Shown: positions 1-8,935 of the stretch, piece by piece
How the letters are laid out: every line of letters begins with the position of its first letter
Numbering within the stretch: the stretch's first letter is position 1
Assembly (NCBI RefSeq): GCF_035956715.1
Contig: NZ_CP108381.1
Span: forward strand, 4,930,001-4,994,000
DNA length: 64,000 bases
Direction: 5' to 3'
Origin: Nocardia sp. NBC_01329
GTDB taxonomy: Bacteria > Actinomycetota > Actinomycetes > Mycobacteriales > Mycobacteriaceae
Notes under the pieces: generated by a model
What the model was told of the DNA's origin: nothing
What the model saw: the letters and a program-made list of their open reading frames with translations, nothing else
Database searches by the model: none
Program-made: the position numbers and the translations under genes

Positions 1-44
1 TCTTCCAGAATACTGTTCAGTGCTGCGTGGATACGGTCGGACAT
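1..44 (-). CDS. Carrier protein, N-terminal fragment (runs off window)
   Basis: Only the first 14 codons are visible, reading MSDRIHAALNSILE, after a clear ribosome binding site (CTAGGAG) about 8 nt before the ATG. The peptide resembles the first helix of acyl or peptidyl carrier proteins, and an ACP would suit a siderophore locus that needs acyl groups. It lies 115 bp beyond the N-hydroxylase on the same strand and is probably transcribed with it. The phosphopantetheine serine is outside the window, so the family is an inference from a short stretch. Confidence 0.5.
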   Translation of the reverse strand, partial: MSDRIHAALNSILE

Positions 45-159
45 CGGGAACTCCTAGGGAAACGAATCGAGAATTTCGGCCGGGCCGGGATTCGGACCAC
101 AGTCGGCCGGGGCAAATGGGAAAGCGAACAATGCGGATGTGGCACCACGAGGAGAGGGG

Positions 160-1473
160 CTACTCGTCCATGTCCTCCTGCGTCACAGCGAAACTGGTGA
201 ATGCTGTATGTCGAGGCAGGCGGTAGACCTCCCGGCCCCGGACGGTGTTGAGGATCTTGGCGTTGCGCACCGCGCCGATATCCAGATTCGGTGCGGAAAC
301 ACCGTGCGTGTGCTCCTCGGCGTTGGCGACGAACAGGCGCCCGGCCAGTTCGTCGTCGGCAGCCACCGCGTGATTCGGGTCCACGACCAACCGCCCGCGG
401 GAATCGCGACGCAGCCGCTCGTCGATCGGGGCCAGGAAATCCTGCTTACGATAGCGGTACCCGGTGGCCGCGATGACCAGATCGGCGGTATGGGACAGCG
501 GCGATCCGGTGTCCAGGTGCCGGCCGCGGATCCGCAGCCGTCCATCGGGCAAGGTGTCGAGACCCTCGACCGCGACTCCGTTGCGCAGCTGTACCGGCTC
601 GACCTTCTCGCGCAGTTCACGACGGTAGAGGAGGTCGTGCAGCCGATCCAGGGTCTCCGCCGAGATCCCCTTGTGGAACTGCCAATGACCGGCCCGCACC
701 TGGTCCCGGGTGGCTTCCGGTAGTTGGTGGAAGTACTCCATATAGGCCGGGGTCGTCATCTCCAACGAGAGTTTCGTGAAGTCCAGCGGTGCGAACCACG
801 GAGTGCGGGTCCACCAGCGCACCGCGGGCCCGCCGTCGAGGTTCGCCTCGAGCAGATCGATCACGATCTCGGCGCCGGACTGGCCCGACCCGATCACGGT
901 CACCGCGCTCGCCGCGTGTGCTTCGTCCCGGTGGTAGAGGTACTCGGAGCTGTGTACCAGCGCCGGTGCGGTCGTCGAGAGTTCACGCGGTATCGCCGGT
1001 TCGGTGCCGACCCCCACCACCACGTGACCGGCGTGCATCATCGCCGACCCGCCCGCAGTGGTCACCGTGACCTCGAACAGTCCCAGCCCGTCGTCCCAGC
1101 GGATCTCGTCGACAGTCGTCCCGAAGCGCAACGACGGCAGCCGTTCCACCACCCAGAGCAGGTATGCCTCGTACTCGCGCCGGGTCGGGAAGAACTGTTC
1201 CCGGACCAGGAACGGGTACAACCGATCGACATCGGCCAGGTAGGCGAGAAACGACATCGGATGCGTCGGATCGACGAGCGAGACGAGATCGGAGAGAAAA
1301 CTGACCTGGAGTTTCGCTTCCTCGAACATCAGGCCGGGATGCCAGCGGAACTCCGCGACGGAGTCGACCACCACGACCTCGATATCGTCGACGGTCGAGG
1401 CCAGCGCCGCCAGTCCGAGATTGAACGGGCCGCAGCCTATCGCCAGGATATCGACCGATTCGATGTCACTCAT
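160..1473 (-). CDS. L-lysine/cadaverine N-hydroxylase (SidA/IucD/DesB family)
   Basis: Flavin-dependent N-monooxygenase of 437 residues, the usual family length. It makes the N-hydroxy amine that becomes the hydroxamate iron ligand. The FAD-binding GCGPFNLGLAALA motif is at residues 13-25, the NADPH-binding VIGSGQSGAEI at about 193-203, and the family ATGYRYR signature is near the C-terminus. The ATG overlaps the end of the decarboxylase gene by 8 nt, which suggests translational coupling. Next to a decarboxylase and an IucA/IucC synthetase, N-hydroxylation of cadaverine (DesB role) is more likely than of free lysine, but sequence alone does not decide the substrate. Confidence 0.9.
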   Translation of the reverse strand: MSDIESVDILAIGCGPFNLGLAALASTVDDIEVVVVDSVAEFRWHPGLMFEEAKLQVSFLSDLVSLVDPTHPMSFLAYLADVDRLYPFLVREQFFPTRREYEAYLLWVVERLPSLRFGTTVDEIRWDDGLGLFEVTVTTAGGSAMMHAGHVVVGVGTEPAIPRELSTTAPALVHSSEYLYHRDEAHAASAVTVIGSGQSGAEIVIDLLEANLDGGPAVRWWTRTPWFAPLDFTKLSLEMTTPAYMEYFHQLPEATRDQVRAGHWQFHKGISAETLDRLHDLLYRRELREKVEPVQLRNGVAVEGLDTLPDGRLRIRGRHLDTGSPLSHTADLVIAATGYRYRKQDFLAPIDERLRRDSRGRLVVDPNHAVAADDELAGRLFVANAEEHTHGVSAPNLDIGAVRNAKILNTVRGREVYRLPRHTAFTSFAVTQEDMDE

Positions 1474-3019
1474 GGGCCTTCACCATTTCCCCGACACTGC
1501 TCGACAGACCTTCCGATTCGACTTCCAGTGCCACACGCAGCAATTCGTCGAACAACGCGTCGATGTCCGCGACACTCGATTCCGGGTTCAGCAGCGTCAA
1601 TTTGAGACAGGTCCGCGGCTCGCCTTCGCCGTTGACCCGCACCTGTGTCCGTCCGATGAGAGCTTTGCCGGAGCTGATCAGACGGCGGCGCACCTCCGCG
1701 TTCACCTGATCCAGATCCAGATCCTCACAGCGATACCGGAACACCACCGTGGTCAGGGTGACCGGCGCGACCAGCTCGAGCTGCAACTCCGCGACGATAC
1801 GACGTTCGGCATGGGAGGCCAGTTCGTGACAGGTGTCGAGCATCGCCCCCAGTTCCCGGCGACCGTAGGCCAGGAACGTCGCCGCGACCTTGAGCACGTC
1901 CGGGCGCCGCGTGGTCTGCAAGGTCTGCCCCAGCAGACCCCCGTAGCCCGCCTCGACATCGTCGTCCGGGTTGAGGTAGGCCACAGACCGGTTCAACGAC
2001 GCGAATCGCCGGGCGTCGGCGAGCAGCAGCACACTCGCCGCAGCCGGCTGCCAGCCGACCTTGTGCAGGTCCAGGGTTACCGAATCGGCACGTTCGATCC
2101 CGGCCAGCAGCGCCGAGAGTTTGTCGGAGAACAACGATCCGAAGCCGTAGGCGGCGTCGACGTGCAGCCACACCCCGTAACGCGCCGCGATATCGGCCAC
2201 CGCGGGAAGGGGATCGATGGTGCCGAAGTCGGTGGTACCCGCCGTAGCCACGATGGCGACCGGCGTGTGGCTCTCACCGAGGCCGGCCAGCGCCGCCTCC
2301 AGGGCCTCCGGCACCATCCGGTGGTCGGCGTCGACCTCGATGGGGATCACGGCGGCTTCACCCAGACCCAGCGCGGCACATGCGCGGTGCACGGAGAAGT
2401 GCGCGACCCGTGAACACAACACCACCGGACGCGGTAGCGCCCCCACCCCGTTGTACCGGATATCGATTCCGCGCTGCGCGGCACCGTAATCCCTGGCGAT
2501 GAGCAGGGCGAGAAGATTGGAATAGGACCCGCCCGGACCGAAGACGCCGCCCGATGATTCGGTGAAGCCGGCCAGTCGCGCCAGCGCGTTGATCGTCCAC
2601 TTCTCGATCGCGAGCGTCGCGGGGCCGGAGTCGTAGGTGTCCAGCGAGGCGTTGGTGGCGCTCGCCAGCGCGTCCGCGACGACAGCGACTGTCAGCGGCG
2701 GCGGCTGCAGATGCGCGGCACATGCCTTGTGCGTCAGATCCAGCCCGTAGCCCGCGATCAGCCGGGCCAGATGTGCCAGCGCGGCGGGTTCGCCGGTTCC
2801 GGTCTCCGGAATCCGCTCCGGTCCGAGCGCTTCGGCGACCGCCGTGAGCATTTCGGCCGGCGCCCCGGACGGCAGCGGGGAGTGATGGTGGCTCCCTTCG
2901 ACCGCCGTCGCGAGCTGTGCCAGTCCGCTACCGACTTCCGACCAGCCCGCGCCCGGGCGGGCGAATCTGGACGATCTCCCCCATGAGGTTACTGATTCAG
3001 GTGACACGAAAAGCCCCAT
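1466..3019 (-). CDS. PLP-dependent lysine decarboxylase-like protein (DesA/DDC family)
   Basis: Group II pyridoxal-phosphate decarboxylase of 517 residues. The cofactor-lysine motif is LDLHKVGWQ (Lys320) and the ring-stacking/aspartate motif is HVDAAYG (286-292), preceded by TAGTTDFGTIDP. The family includes aromatic amino acid, diaminobutyrate and lysine decarboxylases. In desferrioxamine loci the member next to the N-hydroxylase makes cadaverine from lysine, and the context here is the same. The start lies after a 230-bp gap from the condensation gene, so an internal promoter is possible, although I see no iron box in that gap. The substrate is inferred. Confidence 0.85.
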   Translation of the reverse strand: MGLFVSPESVTSWGRSSRFARPGAGWSEVGSGLAQLATAVEGSHHHSPLPSGAPAEMLTAVAEALGPERIPETGTGEPAALAHLARLIAGYGLDLTHKACAAHLQPPPLTVAVVADALASATNASLDTYDSGPATLAIEKWTINALARLAGFTESSGGVFGPGGSYSNLLALLIARDYGAAQRGIDIRYNGVGALPRPVVLCSRVAHFSVHRACAALGLGEAAVIPIEVDADHRMVPEALEAALAGLGESHTPVAIVATAGTTDFGTIDPLPAVADIAARYGVWLHVDAAYGFGSLFSDKLSALLAGIERADSVTLDLHKVGWQPAAASVLLLADARRFASLNRSVAYLNPDDDVEAGYGGLLGQTLQTTRRPDVLKVAATFLAYGRRELGAMLDTCHELASHAERRIVAELQLELVAPVTLTTVVFRYRCEDLDLDQVNAEVRRRLISSGKALIGRTQVRVNGEGEPRTCLKLTLLNPESSVADIDALFDELLRVALEVESEGLSSSVGEMVKAHE

Positions 3020-3249
3020 TTACGTCAATACATGGATAACGGATTAATTTTCCACCGAGCATGCCGAAACTCTTCGTGCGAACCCGGTCGAATTTCGCAG
3101 GGATGTATGCGCGGACAGGCCGCTTCGCTGCGATCAGAGATATTCTCGAGCACTCCGGCTGTATCGCCGCGTGTTTTCGGGAACCGTTACGGATGCCGAC
3201 GGCCGAAAAGCGCCGCCCGGTCTGCGATTACTCGGGCGCCGGCCGCCGG

Positions 3250-4737
3250 TCACCCGATCCGCGGCGCGCCGACCGCTCGGACCAATTCGTCCGCTGCGAT
3301 GTCCAGTGCCAGCGGTACTCGCTTTACCAGCGCGGCGACCACCTGGGTGGCACGGCGCGCGAGCGCATCGTCTACGACTTCGGGTTGATAATCGACCTCC
3401 AAATGAATTCGAGCGTCTTCACCTATCTCGAAGGCGAGAGTCAGCGGGTAATTTCCGACGCCGTTGAACACCGATTCGCAGGTGACGCGCGCACCGTCGG
3501 GAATCGGAATATCGCGCAGCGGCGCATTTCGCACCGAGGCCATGATCTCGGCCACAGGGAAGCGCCCACCGGCTGCGCGTAGCGCGGTGAGGACGGTGCC
3601 GTAATCGATGGAGGAGAATTCCATGGATTCGTACACCGAAGCGACCGCGGCCCGCAGGGCGTCCTTCACACTCACGCCGGGTACGAACGTGAAGCGCATC
3701 GGCACGATGTTCCCGCTGTAGCCGACCCGGCCCTGGCCCTCCCCCGCACGGCGATTGTCGGCGGGGACCAGCAAAACATGATCCGCGGCGCCGGTGATCG
3801 CGTACACGCTCAACGCGCACACCGCGATGTACAGCGCGTTCGGGGTGGCGCCCACCTCTCGCGCGACGTCTTCGAGTGCCGCGATATCGGCCGGTTCGAT
3901 CGGGTGTTCCAGGCGCTCACCGCGACTGTCGGCCAGGGGCGAGAGCCAGCTGTCCGCGGCACTGAGCTCCGGTAGCGATCCGGACAGCGGAAACCGGATA
4001 TCGTCGGCAGCCCAGGTCGCGAGCGCGTGCCGCACCGCACGGTCCACCGCTTCCGGCCGGGCAGCGGCCACCGCCGGCAGCGAGCGGTTCGCCTCGGCGG
4101 AGGCTCCGGGCCGAGCGCCGGAAACCAGGGTCCCCAACAGCAAGGACCAGGACGTATCGTCCACGGCGAGATGGTGGACGACCAGGACAACGGTCACCCC
4201 GCCATCGGCACCCGCGTAGATGCGCGCGCGCAGCGGCGGTTCCTTCGCCAGCCGGAACGGCGCGGTCGCGAAAGCCGCCGCGTCCGCCCGGATCTCGTCC
4301 CGGCCCACCCGGCGGCCCGGTGCGGGCACGTCGGCCGGAGCGTGCTCGGGTTCGGGCGTGGCACCCCACTCCCAGACCACCCCGGGCTCCACCCAGCGAC
4401 CGTCCCAGCGGGCCGGTACCCGGCGCGGGGAACCGTCCTCGTCGACGGTGATCACCGAACCGAGCACCTCGGCGTCGCGGATCATCGAGTCGAAGGACGC
4501 GATCACCGTGTCCGGGGTGTAGGGGCCGGCGAAGTCCAGGATCAGCCCGATGTTGTGCGAGATGGATTCCGGGTCGAGCTCGTAGATCTTCCACATCCGG
4601 CGTTCGGCGATACCGAGCCGGCCCGTAGGTGCCGGGGAGCCGGCGGGCGCATCCGCGGTGGCAGTTCCGGTGCGGTGCCCGGCGGCAGCCAGCCGCTGTC
4701 TCAGCAGTTCCAGCCGGGTGTCGGTCAATTCGTTCAT
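3250..4737 (-). CDS. Stand-alone NRPS condensation-domain protein
   Basis: Protein of 495 residues consisting of one condensation-type domain with the active-site motif HHLAVDD at about 188-194 (consensus HHxxxDG, both His kept, Gly replaced by Asp). No adenylation or carrier domain is present. I chose the ATG at 4737 because it forms an ATGA overlap with the stop of the acylase gene and follows GGGAGAAGC; an in-frame upstream start would overlap that gene by about 50 nt. The NRPS in this locus has no thioesterase. This protein could therefore release its aryl-azoline chain onto an amine such as N-hydroxycadaverine. That role is inferred. Confidence 0.8.
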   Translation of the reverse strand: MNELTDTRLELLRQRLAAAGHRTGTATADAPAGSPAPTGRLGIAERRMWKIYELDPESISHNIGLILDFAGPYTPDTVIASFDSMIRDAEVLGSVITVDEDGSPRRVPARWDGRWVEPGVVWEWGATPEPEHAPADVPAPGRRVGRDEIRADAAAFATAPFRLAKEPPLRARIYAGADGGVTVVLVVHHLAVDDTSWSLLLGTLVSGARPGASAEANRSLPAVAAARPEAVDRAVRHALATWAADDIRFPLSGSLPELSAADSWLSPLADSRGERLEHPIEPADIAALEDVAREVGATPNALYIAVCALSVYAITGAADHVLLVPADNRRAGEGQGRVGYSGNIVPMRFTFVPGVSVKDALRAAVASVYESMEFSSIDYGTVLTALRAAGGRFPVAEIMASVRNAPLRDIPIPDGARVTCESVFNGVGNYPLTLAFEIGEDARIHLEVDYQPEVVDDALARRATQVVAALVKRVPLALDIAADELVRAVGAPRIG

Positions 4738-7121
4738 GCTTCTCCCAGCATCGAGCCGTTCGGGGACTGCGCGGGCGCCGGGCACACCGTTCGCATATGC
4801 CGGTACGTGCCGGTACTACCGGAATCGTCGACCGCTCCCGCGATACGGCGGAAGACCTCGTGCCGGCACGCGGTATCCCGCAACACCGACCAGTCGCTGA
4901 CGATGTCGATCAGTTCACCGCGTGCCCACAGCGGCGCCTGATCCTCGAAGTTCGGTGAACGTGGATCCCCGCTGACACCCAGCGGTACGACCCATCGACC
5001 GCTGTCGCGGTCGGCGAGATCCCAGACGTAGCGGGCAGCCGAACCCACACTGCACGCGTGGGAGAACCCCACCGCACTGCCGTTGGCGAAAACGCATTCG
5101 GCATCACCGCCCAGCGGCTGCGGGCGCGGCCTGATCCGCGCGGACATTTCCAGGTGTGCGGGAGTCGCGCCGACGAGATCCATTCCGTGAATAGGAGCCA
5201 GCACGTGCGCACTCCCCCAGGTCGGCTCGGCGTCGAGCTCGTCGAGGTGCACCGCGACGGCCGCTACCGCCTCGGCGAGCAGCCCACCGATATCCACGCC
5301 CAGACCCGGCGCCCGGGTCAGCACGGTATCCAGCGCCGCCGCGATCCGTGTTCGCGCGACGAACCAGGGGTCGAACACCCGCGGGAAAGGATGCGGTTCG
5401 GCGAGTCCGGCCAGCGCCTCGTGCCGGGTTACCGCCGCGACCAGCCGCGCACGCACCTCCGCGTAGATATAGGCGTCGGTACTGTCGGCCCGCATCTCGC
5501 GATCCCATTCGAGCAGACGCTCCCGGATACGAGCGGCACCGGCGCCCAACCCCGTCAGCGGATCGAGCAGGCGCTGGATCATCTCCGCCTGATCCAGCAC
5601 GACATCCGTGTGGATCCGCCCGCAGTCGGCGGCCGATACCGCCGAATTGTCGCCGAGCAGGGCCCCTATCCGATCTGCGCGGAACGGCGCCGCGCACTCG
5701 GTGGTGACCGGCTGGAGCGGAAACGCGTCAGAGATCCGCTGATTGGCGATCACCGAGAAATCGGGTACGGCGGCATCGAACTCTTCGTCGCGCACCGAAC
5801 TGGTCGCGTAACCGCGCCACTGATAGCGCTCGTCCCAGCCCGGCACCGGCAGCCAGTAGTTCTCCGCCGCGCGGACGGGCATCATCCCTACGACGTGGTG
5901 GGTCAGCCGCCCGGACGAATCGGCGATGACGATCCGGTTGGCCGGTTCGGTCCACCCCCGCAGCGCCTGTTCGACATCGTCTGCCGATTTCGCGAACAGC
6001 AGGTCCATCGCGGCGTCGAAGGTCGCCTCGGGATCGCTCAGCAGCGGGCTGCGCAAACTCAGCGAAAAGGTCGATTCCGGCCCGCCGAACACCACCGAGC
6101 CGTTATCGGTGGTGATGATCTCCACGGTGACCGGCGCACCACCGCGCACCCGGATCTCCTCGGTCCACGACCGGGCCGGTCGCGTACCCGCGACCGTCTC
6201 GGCGTGGATCTCGCCCCCCACCCGTTCGAGCTTTTCGAGATAGAGGTCCTGATAGTCGCCCATGGCGTTGGTGATGCCCCAGGCCACCGTGCCGGAATGG
6301 CAGAAGTGGGGAACTCCGGGCACACCCGCGAAGGCGAAGCCGACCACGTCGAACTCCGGTGCGGCCAGCTGGAACTGCTGATAGATGCCGGGGAGCTCCA
6401 GGAAACGATGCGGATCCCCCGCGATCAGCGGCGCTCCCGTCGCGGTCCGCGCGGCGGCGACACCCCACGCGTTACTGCCCGAGATGGCATCGCCGAAAGA
6501 CTCACCGGCCGTTTCGCCCTGCCGCGCGGCGGGCTCGCGGGTCAGTGCCAGTACTTCCGCGATGAACGCGTCGTCCGGTCGATCGGGCACGGCCGTGCTG
6601 TGCTCGTCCACACCTTCGCAATCGAACAGCGCCAGCGCCTCACCGCCCAGCGACCGGCACGCATGCAGCCGCCAGAGCTTGGTGAGGAATCGCCCGAACA
6701 GGATGTGGTGCACGATGAACACCGCGATGGGGGTCCACGGCTGCCAGGGCTCGGGGCGGTGGTCGAATTCCGTCAGTTCGATCGCGTCAGCCGTGTCCAG
6801 CGTGCTGTTGATGCCGTCGGCATAGGCCCGGATCAGGCCCCGGGTACGCGCGGAGGAAACCTCGTAGATCCGCCGGGCGGCGGCCTCGATGCGGGCGCGC
6901 CGCGCGAACTCGTCCCAGCCGAGCGCCGCGGCGCCGAACACCTCCGCGGTGCGGCCTTCGGCGCGCAGGCGCAGGAATTCGATCTGCCAGGCCCGATCGA
7001 CACCGCACGCGTAACCCTGGCCGAACAGCGCACCCGCGGCCGAATCGGCCACGATATGCGGAATACCCTGGGCATCCCGGATGATCTCCATGGTCAACGC
7101 GTCGTCACTGCCGGCAGTCAC
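4734..7121 (-). CDS. Penicillin-acylase-family Ntn hydrolase (PvdQ-like position)
   Basis: Ntn-hydrolase of 795 residues from a GTG that overlaps the stop of the IucA/IucC gene (GTGA) and follows GAGGAGG 10 nt upstream. An earlier in-frame start would run 190 nt into that gene. The precursor layout is typical: an alpha region starting EIIRDAQGIPHIVADS, a spacer, then SNAWGVA, where Ser216 would become the free N-terminal nucleophile of the beta chain after self-cleavage. No clear signal peptide is visible, whereas secreted relatives such as PvdQ have one. Family members cleave or form amides; in pyoverdine synthesis PvdQ removes an N-acyl chain. Here it could trim or exchange an acyl group on the siderophore (inference). 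Confidence 0.85.
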   Translation of the reverse strand: MTAGSDDALTMEIIRDAQGIPHIVADSAAGALFGQGYACGVDRAWQIEFLRLRAEGRTAEVFGAAALGWDEFARRARIEAAARRIYEVSSARTRGLIRAYADGINSTLDTADAIELTEFDHRPEPWQPWTPIAVFIVHHILFGRFLTKLWRLHACRSLGGEALALFDCEGVDEHSTAVPDRPDDAFIAEVLALTREPAARQGETAGESFGDAISGSNAWGVAAARTATGAPLIAGDPHRFLELPGIYQQFQLAAPEFDVVGFAFAGVPGVPHFCHSGTVAWGITNAMGDYQDLYLEKLERVGGEIHAETVAGTRPARSWTEEIRVRGGAPVTVEIITTDNGSVVFGGPESTFSLSLRSPLLSDPEATFDAAMDLLFAKSADDVEQALRGWTEPANRIVIADSSGRLTHHVVGMMPVRAAENYWLPVPGWDERYQWRGYATSSVRDEEFDAAVPDFSVIANQRISDAFPLQPVTTECAAPFRADRIGALLGDNSAVSAADCGRIHTDVVLDQAEMIQRLLDPLTGLGAGAARIRERLLEWDREMRADSTDAYIYAEVRARLVAAVTRHEALAGLAEPHPFPRVFDPWFVARTRIAAALDTVLTRAPGLGVDIGGLLAEAVAAVAVHLDELDAEPTWGSAHVLAPIHGMDLVGATPAHLEMSARIRPRPQPLGGDAECVFANGSAVGFSHACSVGSAARYVWDLADRDSGRWVVPLGVSGDPRSPNFEDQAPLWARGELIDIVSDWSVLRDTACRHEVFRRIAGAVDDSGSTGTYRHMRTVCPAPAQSPNGSMLGEA

Positions 7122-8935
7122 GAGACCGCCACCTCCTCGATCGGCTGTCCCGCCACGGTCGGCCGATGAGCGGCGATCGGGTTCACCAGTTCGTGTTCCG
7201 CGTCGACCAATGTCGAATACGAATCCCCCAGGTTCACCATGCGGCGATTGTTCGACAGCTGGAGCCGGTTCATATGGATCGCCCGGAAGGTCGGCGCGAA
7301 GAGATCCCATCTGCGGAACCGTTCTTCCAGATCCGGGTGCTGGTCCCGGAATTCGACGACGCTCTCGGCCACGATGTTCCAGAAAGTCCCGTCCGCGATC
7401 AGCCCACTCGAATGGAGAACGGCCGCGAGATGGCGCAGGAAATCGTCGAAGACATCCGAGAGCACACCCATGTTCCGGATATCGTCGGCCTCCTCGGACA
7501 CCGCCCGGCGGCAGGAATCCGGAACGTCCTCGGCGGCACCGAAAATGGAGACCTCTTCGCCGATATCCTTCAGGACGGCGCGCACCGGGATCCCGGAGTC
7601 GAGAACGAGGATCAGGTTCTCACCGTGCGGCGAGAACTTGAGCTCGTATCGGTAGAGCAGATAGATGATCGGGTGCAGATAGGCACGCAGGTAGCGGCGC
7701 AGCCAATCCTGCGCCGGAATATCGGCGCGGCCCATGATGGCTTCGATCAGCGGCACACCGTGATGGTCGATATGCAGGAGAGCGGCCATCGTGGTGAGCT
7801 GTTCGCGCTCGTTCACCAGCCGGATCGGGCTCTCGCGCCACAGCGCCGAGAGCAGTTTCCGATATTCCGAACCGGGACGGGTGATCGTCGCGTATTCCGG
7901 GTTCCGGTAGCCGATCGCCGCGACTTCGTACAGCATCCGGAACCCGACCGACCTCAGGTATTCGTCGGAGTCCACCAGCTCACGGACCCAGTCGTTGATC
8001 AGCGGGGTGGTGCGCATGTAATCGGCCGACATTCCCCTGGTGAAGCCCATATTGACGATCGAGAGCGCCAGCTTCACGTAGTGCCGGGACGGATGGGTGA
8101 TGTTGAACAAGGTCCGGATGGACTGCTGGGGCTGGTACAGATCCGGTGCCTCGCCCACCCTCACGATCTTGTGCTCGGCGATATCGATCGCGTAGATCCG
8201 CGCGATCTTCGCCGCCCATTGCCACGGATGCACCGGCATGTAGTAGTAGGCGGCCGGGTCCAGGCCGAGGCCGGTGAGCACGCCGCCGAACCGCGTGAGT
8301 GTCTCGTTCCCGAGCTCGCCTTCTACCAGGCGCTGGTAGTCGACACCGGTGACCGCGGCGAAATCACAGTGGTCTCGCAGCACGGCCACCCACGTCAGGC
8401 GGAAACGCCGGCCCGATTCCGGTGCGTAGCGCTCGATATCGTCGACGCTGAATCCGAGCCGGCCCGCGTTGGCGACGATGCAGGGATGCCCCTCGGTCAT
8501 CGTCGCTTCGATCGTCTGGAAGTCGGCGGCGGCCAGTTCCACCGCCGCGATCCGCCGGGAATCCGGGCGTCCGGCGCTGATCGAGAGCGTGTTGACGAAC
8601 TCCTCCAGATACTCCGGCAGCGCGTCCTGGGAAATGCCGAGCGAACCGCTCAGGTCGACGATCAGGCGCACCGGGTCGATGGGCAACTGCGCACCCTCGC
8701 GGATCCGCCGCAGCGAGGTCTCATCGATGTTCCAACTGTCCAGTGACAACAGTTCGGCGCGGAACCGGTACTCCGTCTGCTGATCATCGGATCGGACCAG
8801 GTACTCACCGGGGGACGATTCGACCGGTCGTACGAAACGTTCGTGACAGAATTCGGACAGGATCTTCTTCGCGATCCTGGTGCTGTAGATCTGCCGGTAG
8901 GTAGCTCTGTGTTCGGATAAGTCTGAACTGCTCAA
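7118..8935 (-). CDS. IucA/IucC-family NIS siderophore synthetase (DesD-like)
   Basis: ATP-dependent NRPS-independent siderophore synthetase of 605 residues, the usual length. It shows the family MPVHPWQW motif, the GEAPDLYQPQQSIRT and NITHPSRHYVKLALS core, and a C-terminal FhuF-like region (ENLILVLDSG). These enzymes condense a carboxylate (citrate, succinate or succinyl-hydroxamate) with an amine or hydroxylamine. The start is TTG, overlapping the NRPS stop as TTGA; no in-frame ATG occurs for the first 150 residues. With the decarboxylase and N-hydroxylase it completes a desferrioxamine-type set, so amide bonding of N-hydroxy-N-succinylcadaverine-like units is the likely role. Confidence 0.92.
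   Translation of the reverse strand: MSSSDLSEHRATYRQIYSTRIAKKILSEFCHERFVRPVESSPGEYLVRSDDQQTEYRFRAELLSLDSWNIDETSLRRIREGAQLPIDPVRLIVDLSGSLGISQDALPEYLEEFVNTLSISAGRPDSRRIAAVELAAADFQTIEATMTEGHPCIVANAGRLGFSVDDIERYAPESGRRFRLTWVAVLRDHCDFAAVTGVDYQRLVEGELGNETLTRFGGVLTGLGLDPAAYYYMPVHPWQWAAKIARIYAIDIAEHKIVRVGEAPDLYQPQQSIRTLFNITHPSRHYVKLALSIVNMGFTRGMSADYMRTTPLINDWVRELVDSDEYLRSVGFRMLYEVAAIGYRNPEYATITRPGSEYRKLLSALWRESPIRLVNEREQLTTMAALLHIDHHGVPLIEAIMGRADIPAQDWLRRYLRAYLHPIIYLLYRYELKFSPHGENLILVLDSGIPVRAVLKDIGEEVSIFGAAEDVPDSCRRAVSEEADDIRNMGVLSDVFDDFLRHLAAVLHSSGLIADGTFWNIVAESVVEFRDQHPDLEERFRRWDLFAPTFRAIHMNRLQLSNNRRMVNLGDSYSTLVDAEHELVNPIAAHRPTVAGQPIEEVAVS

Noticed and set aside
3020..3249. Second iron box before the decarboxylase
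   Set aside because: No stretch matches the 19-bp consensus at a useful level on either strand.
5058..8746. Plus-strand frames of about 700 and 526 codons opposite the acylase and IucA/IucC genes
   Set aside because: Antisense shadows of well-supported enzymes; no recognisable motifs and no ribosome binding site.
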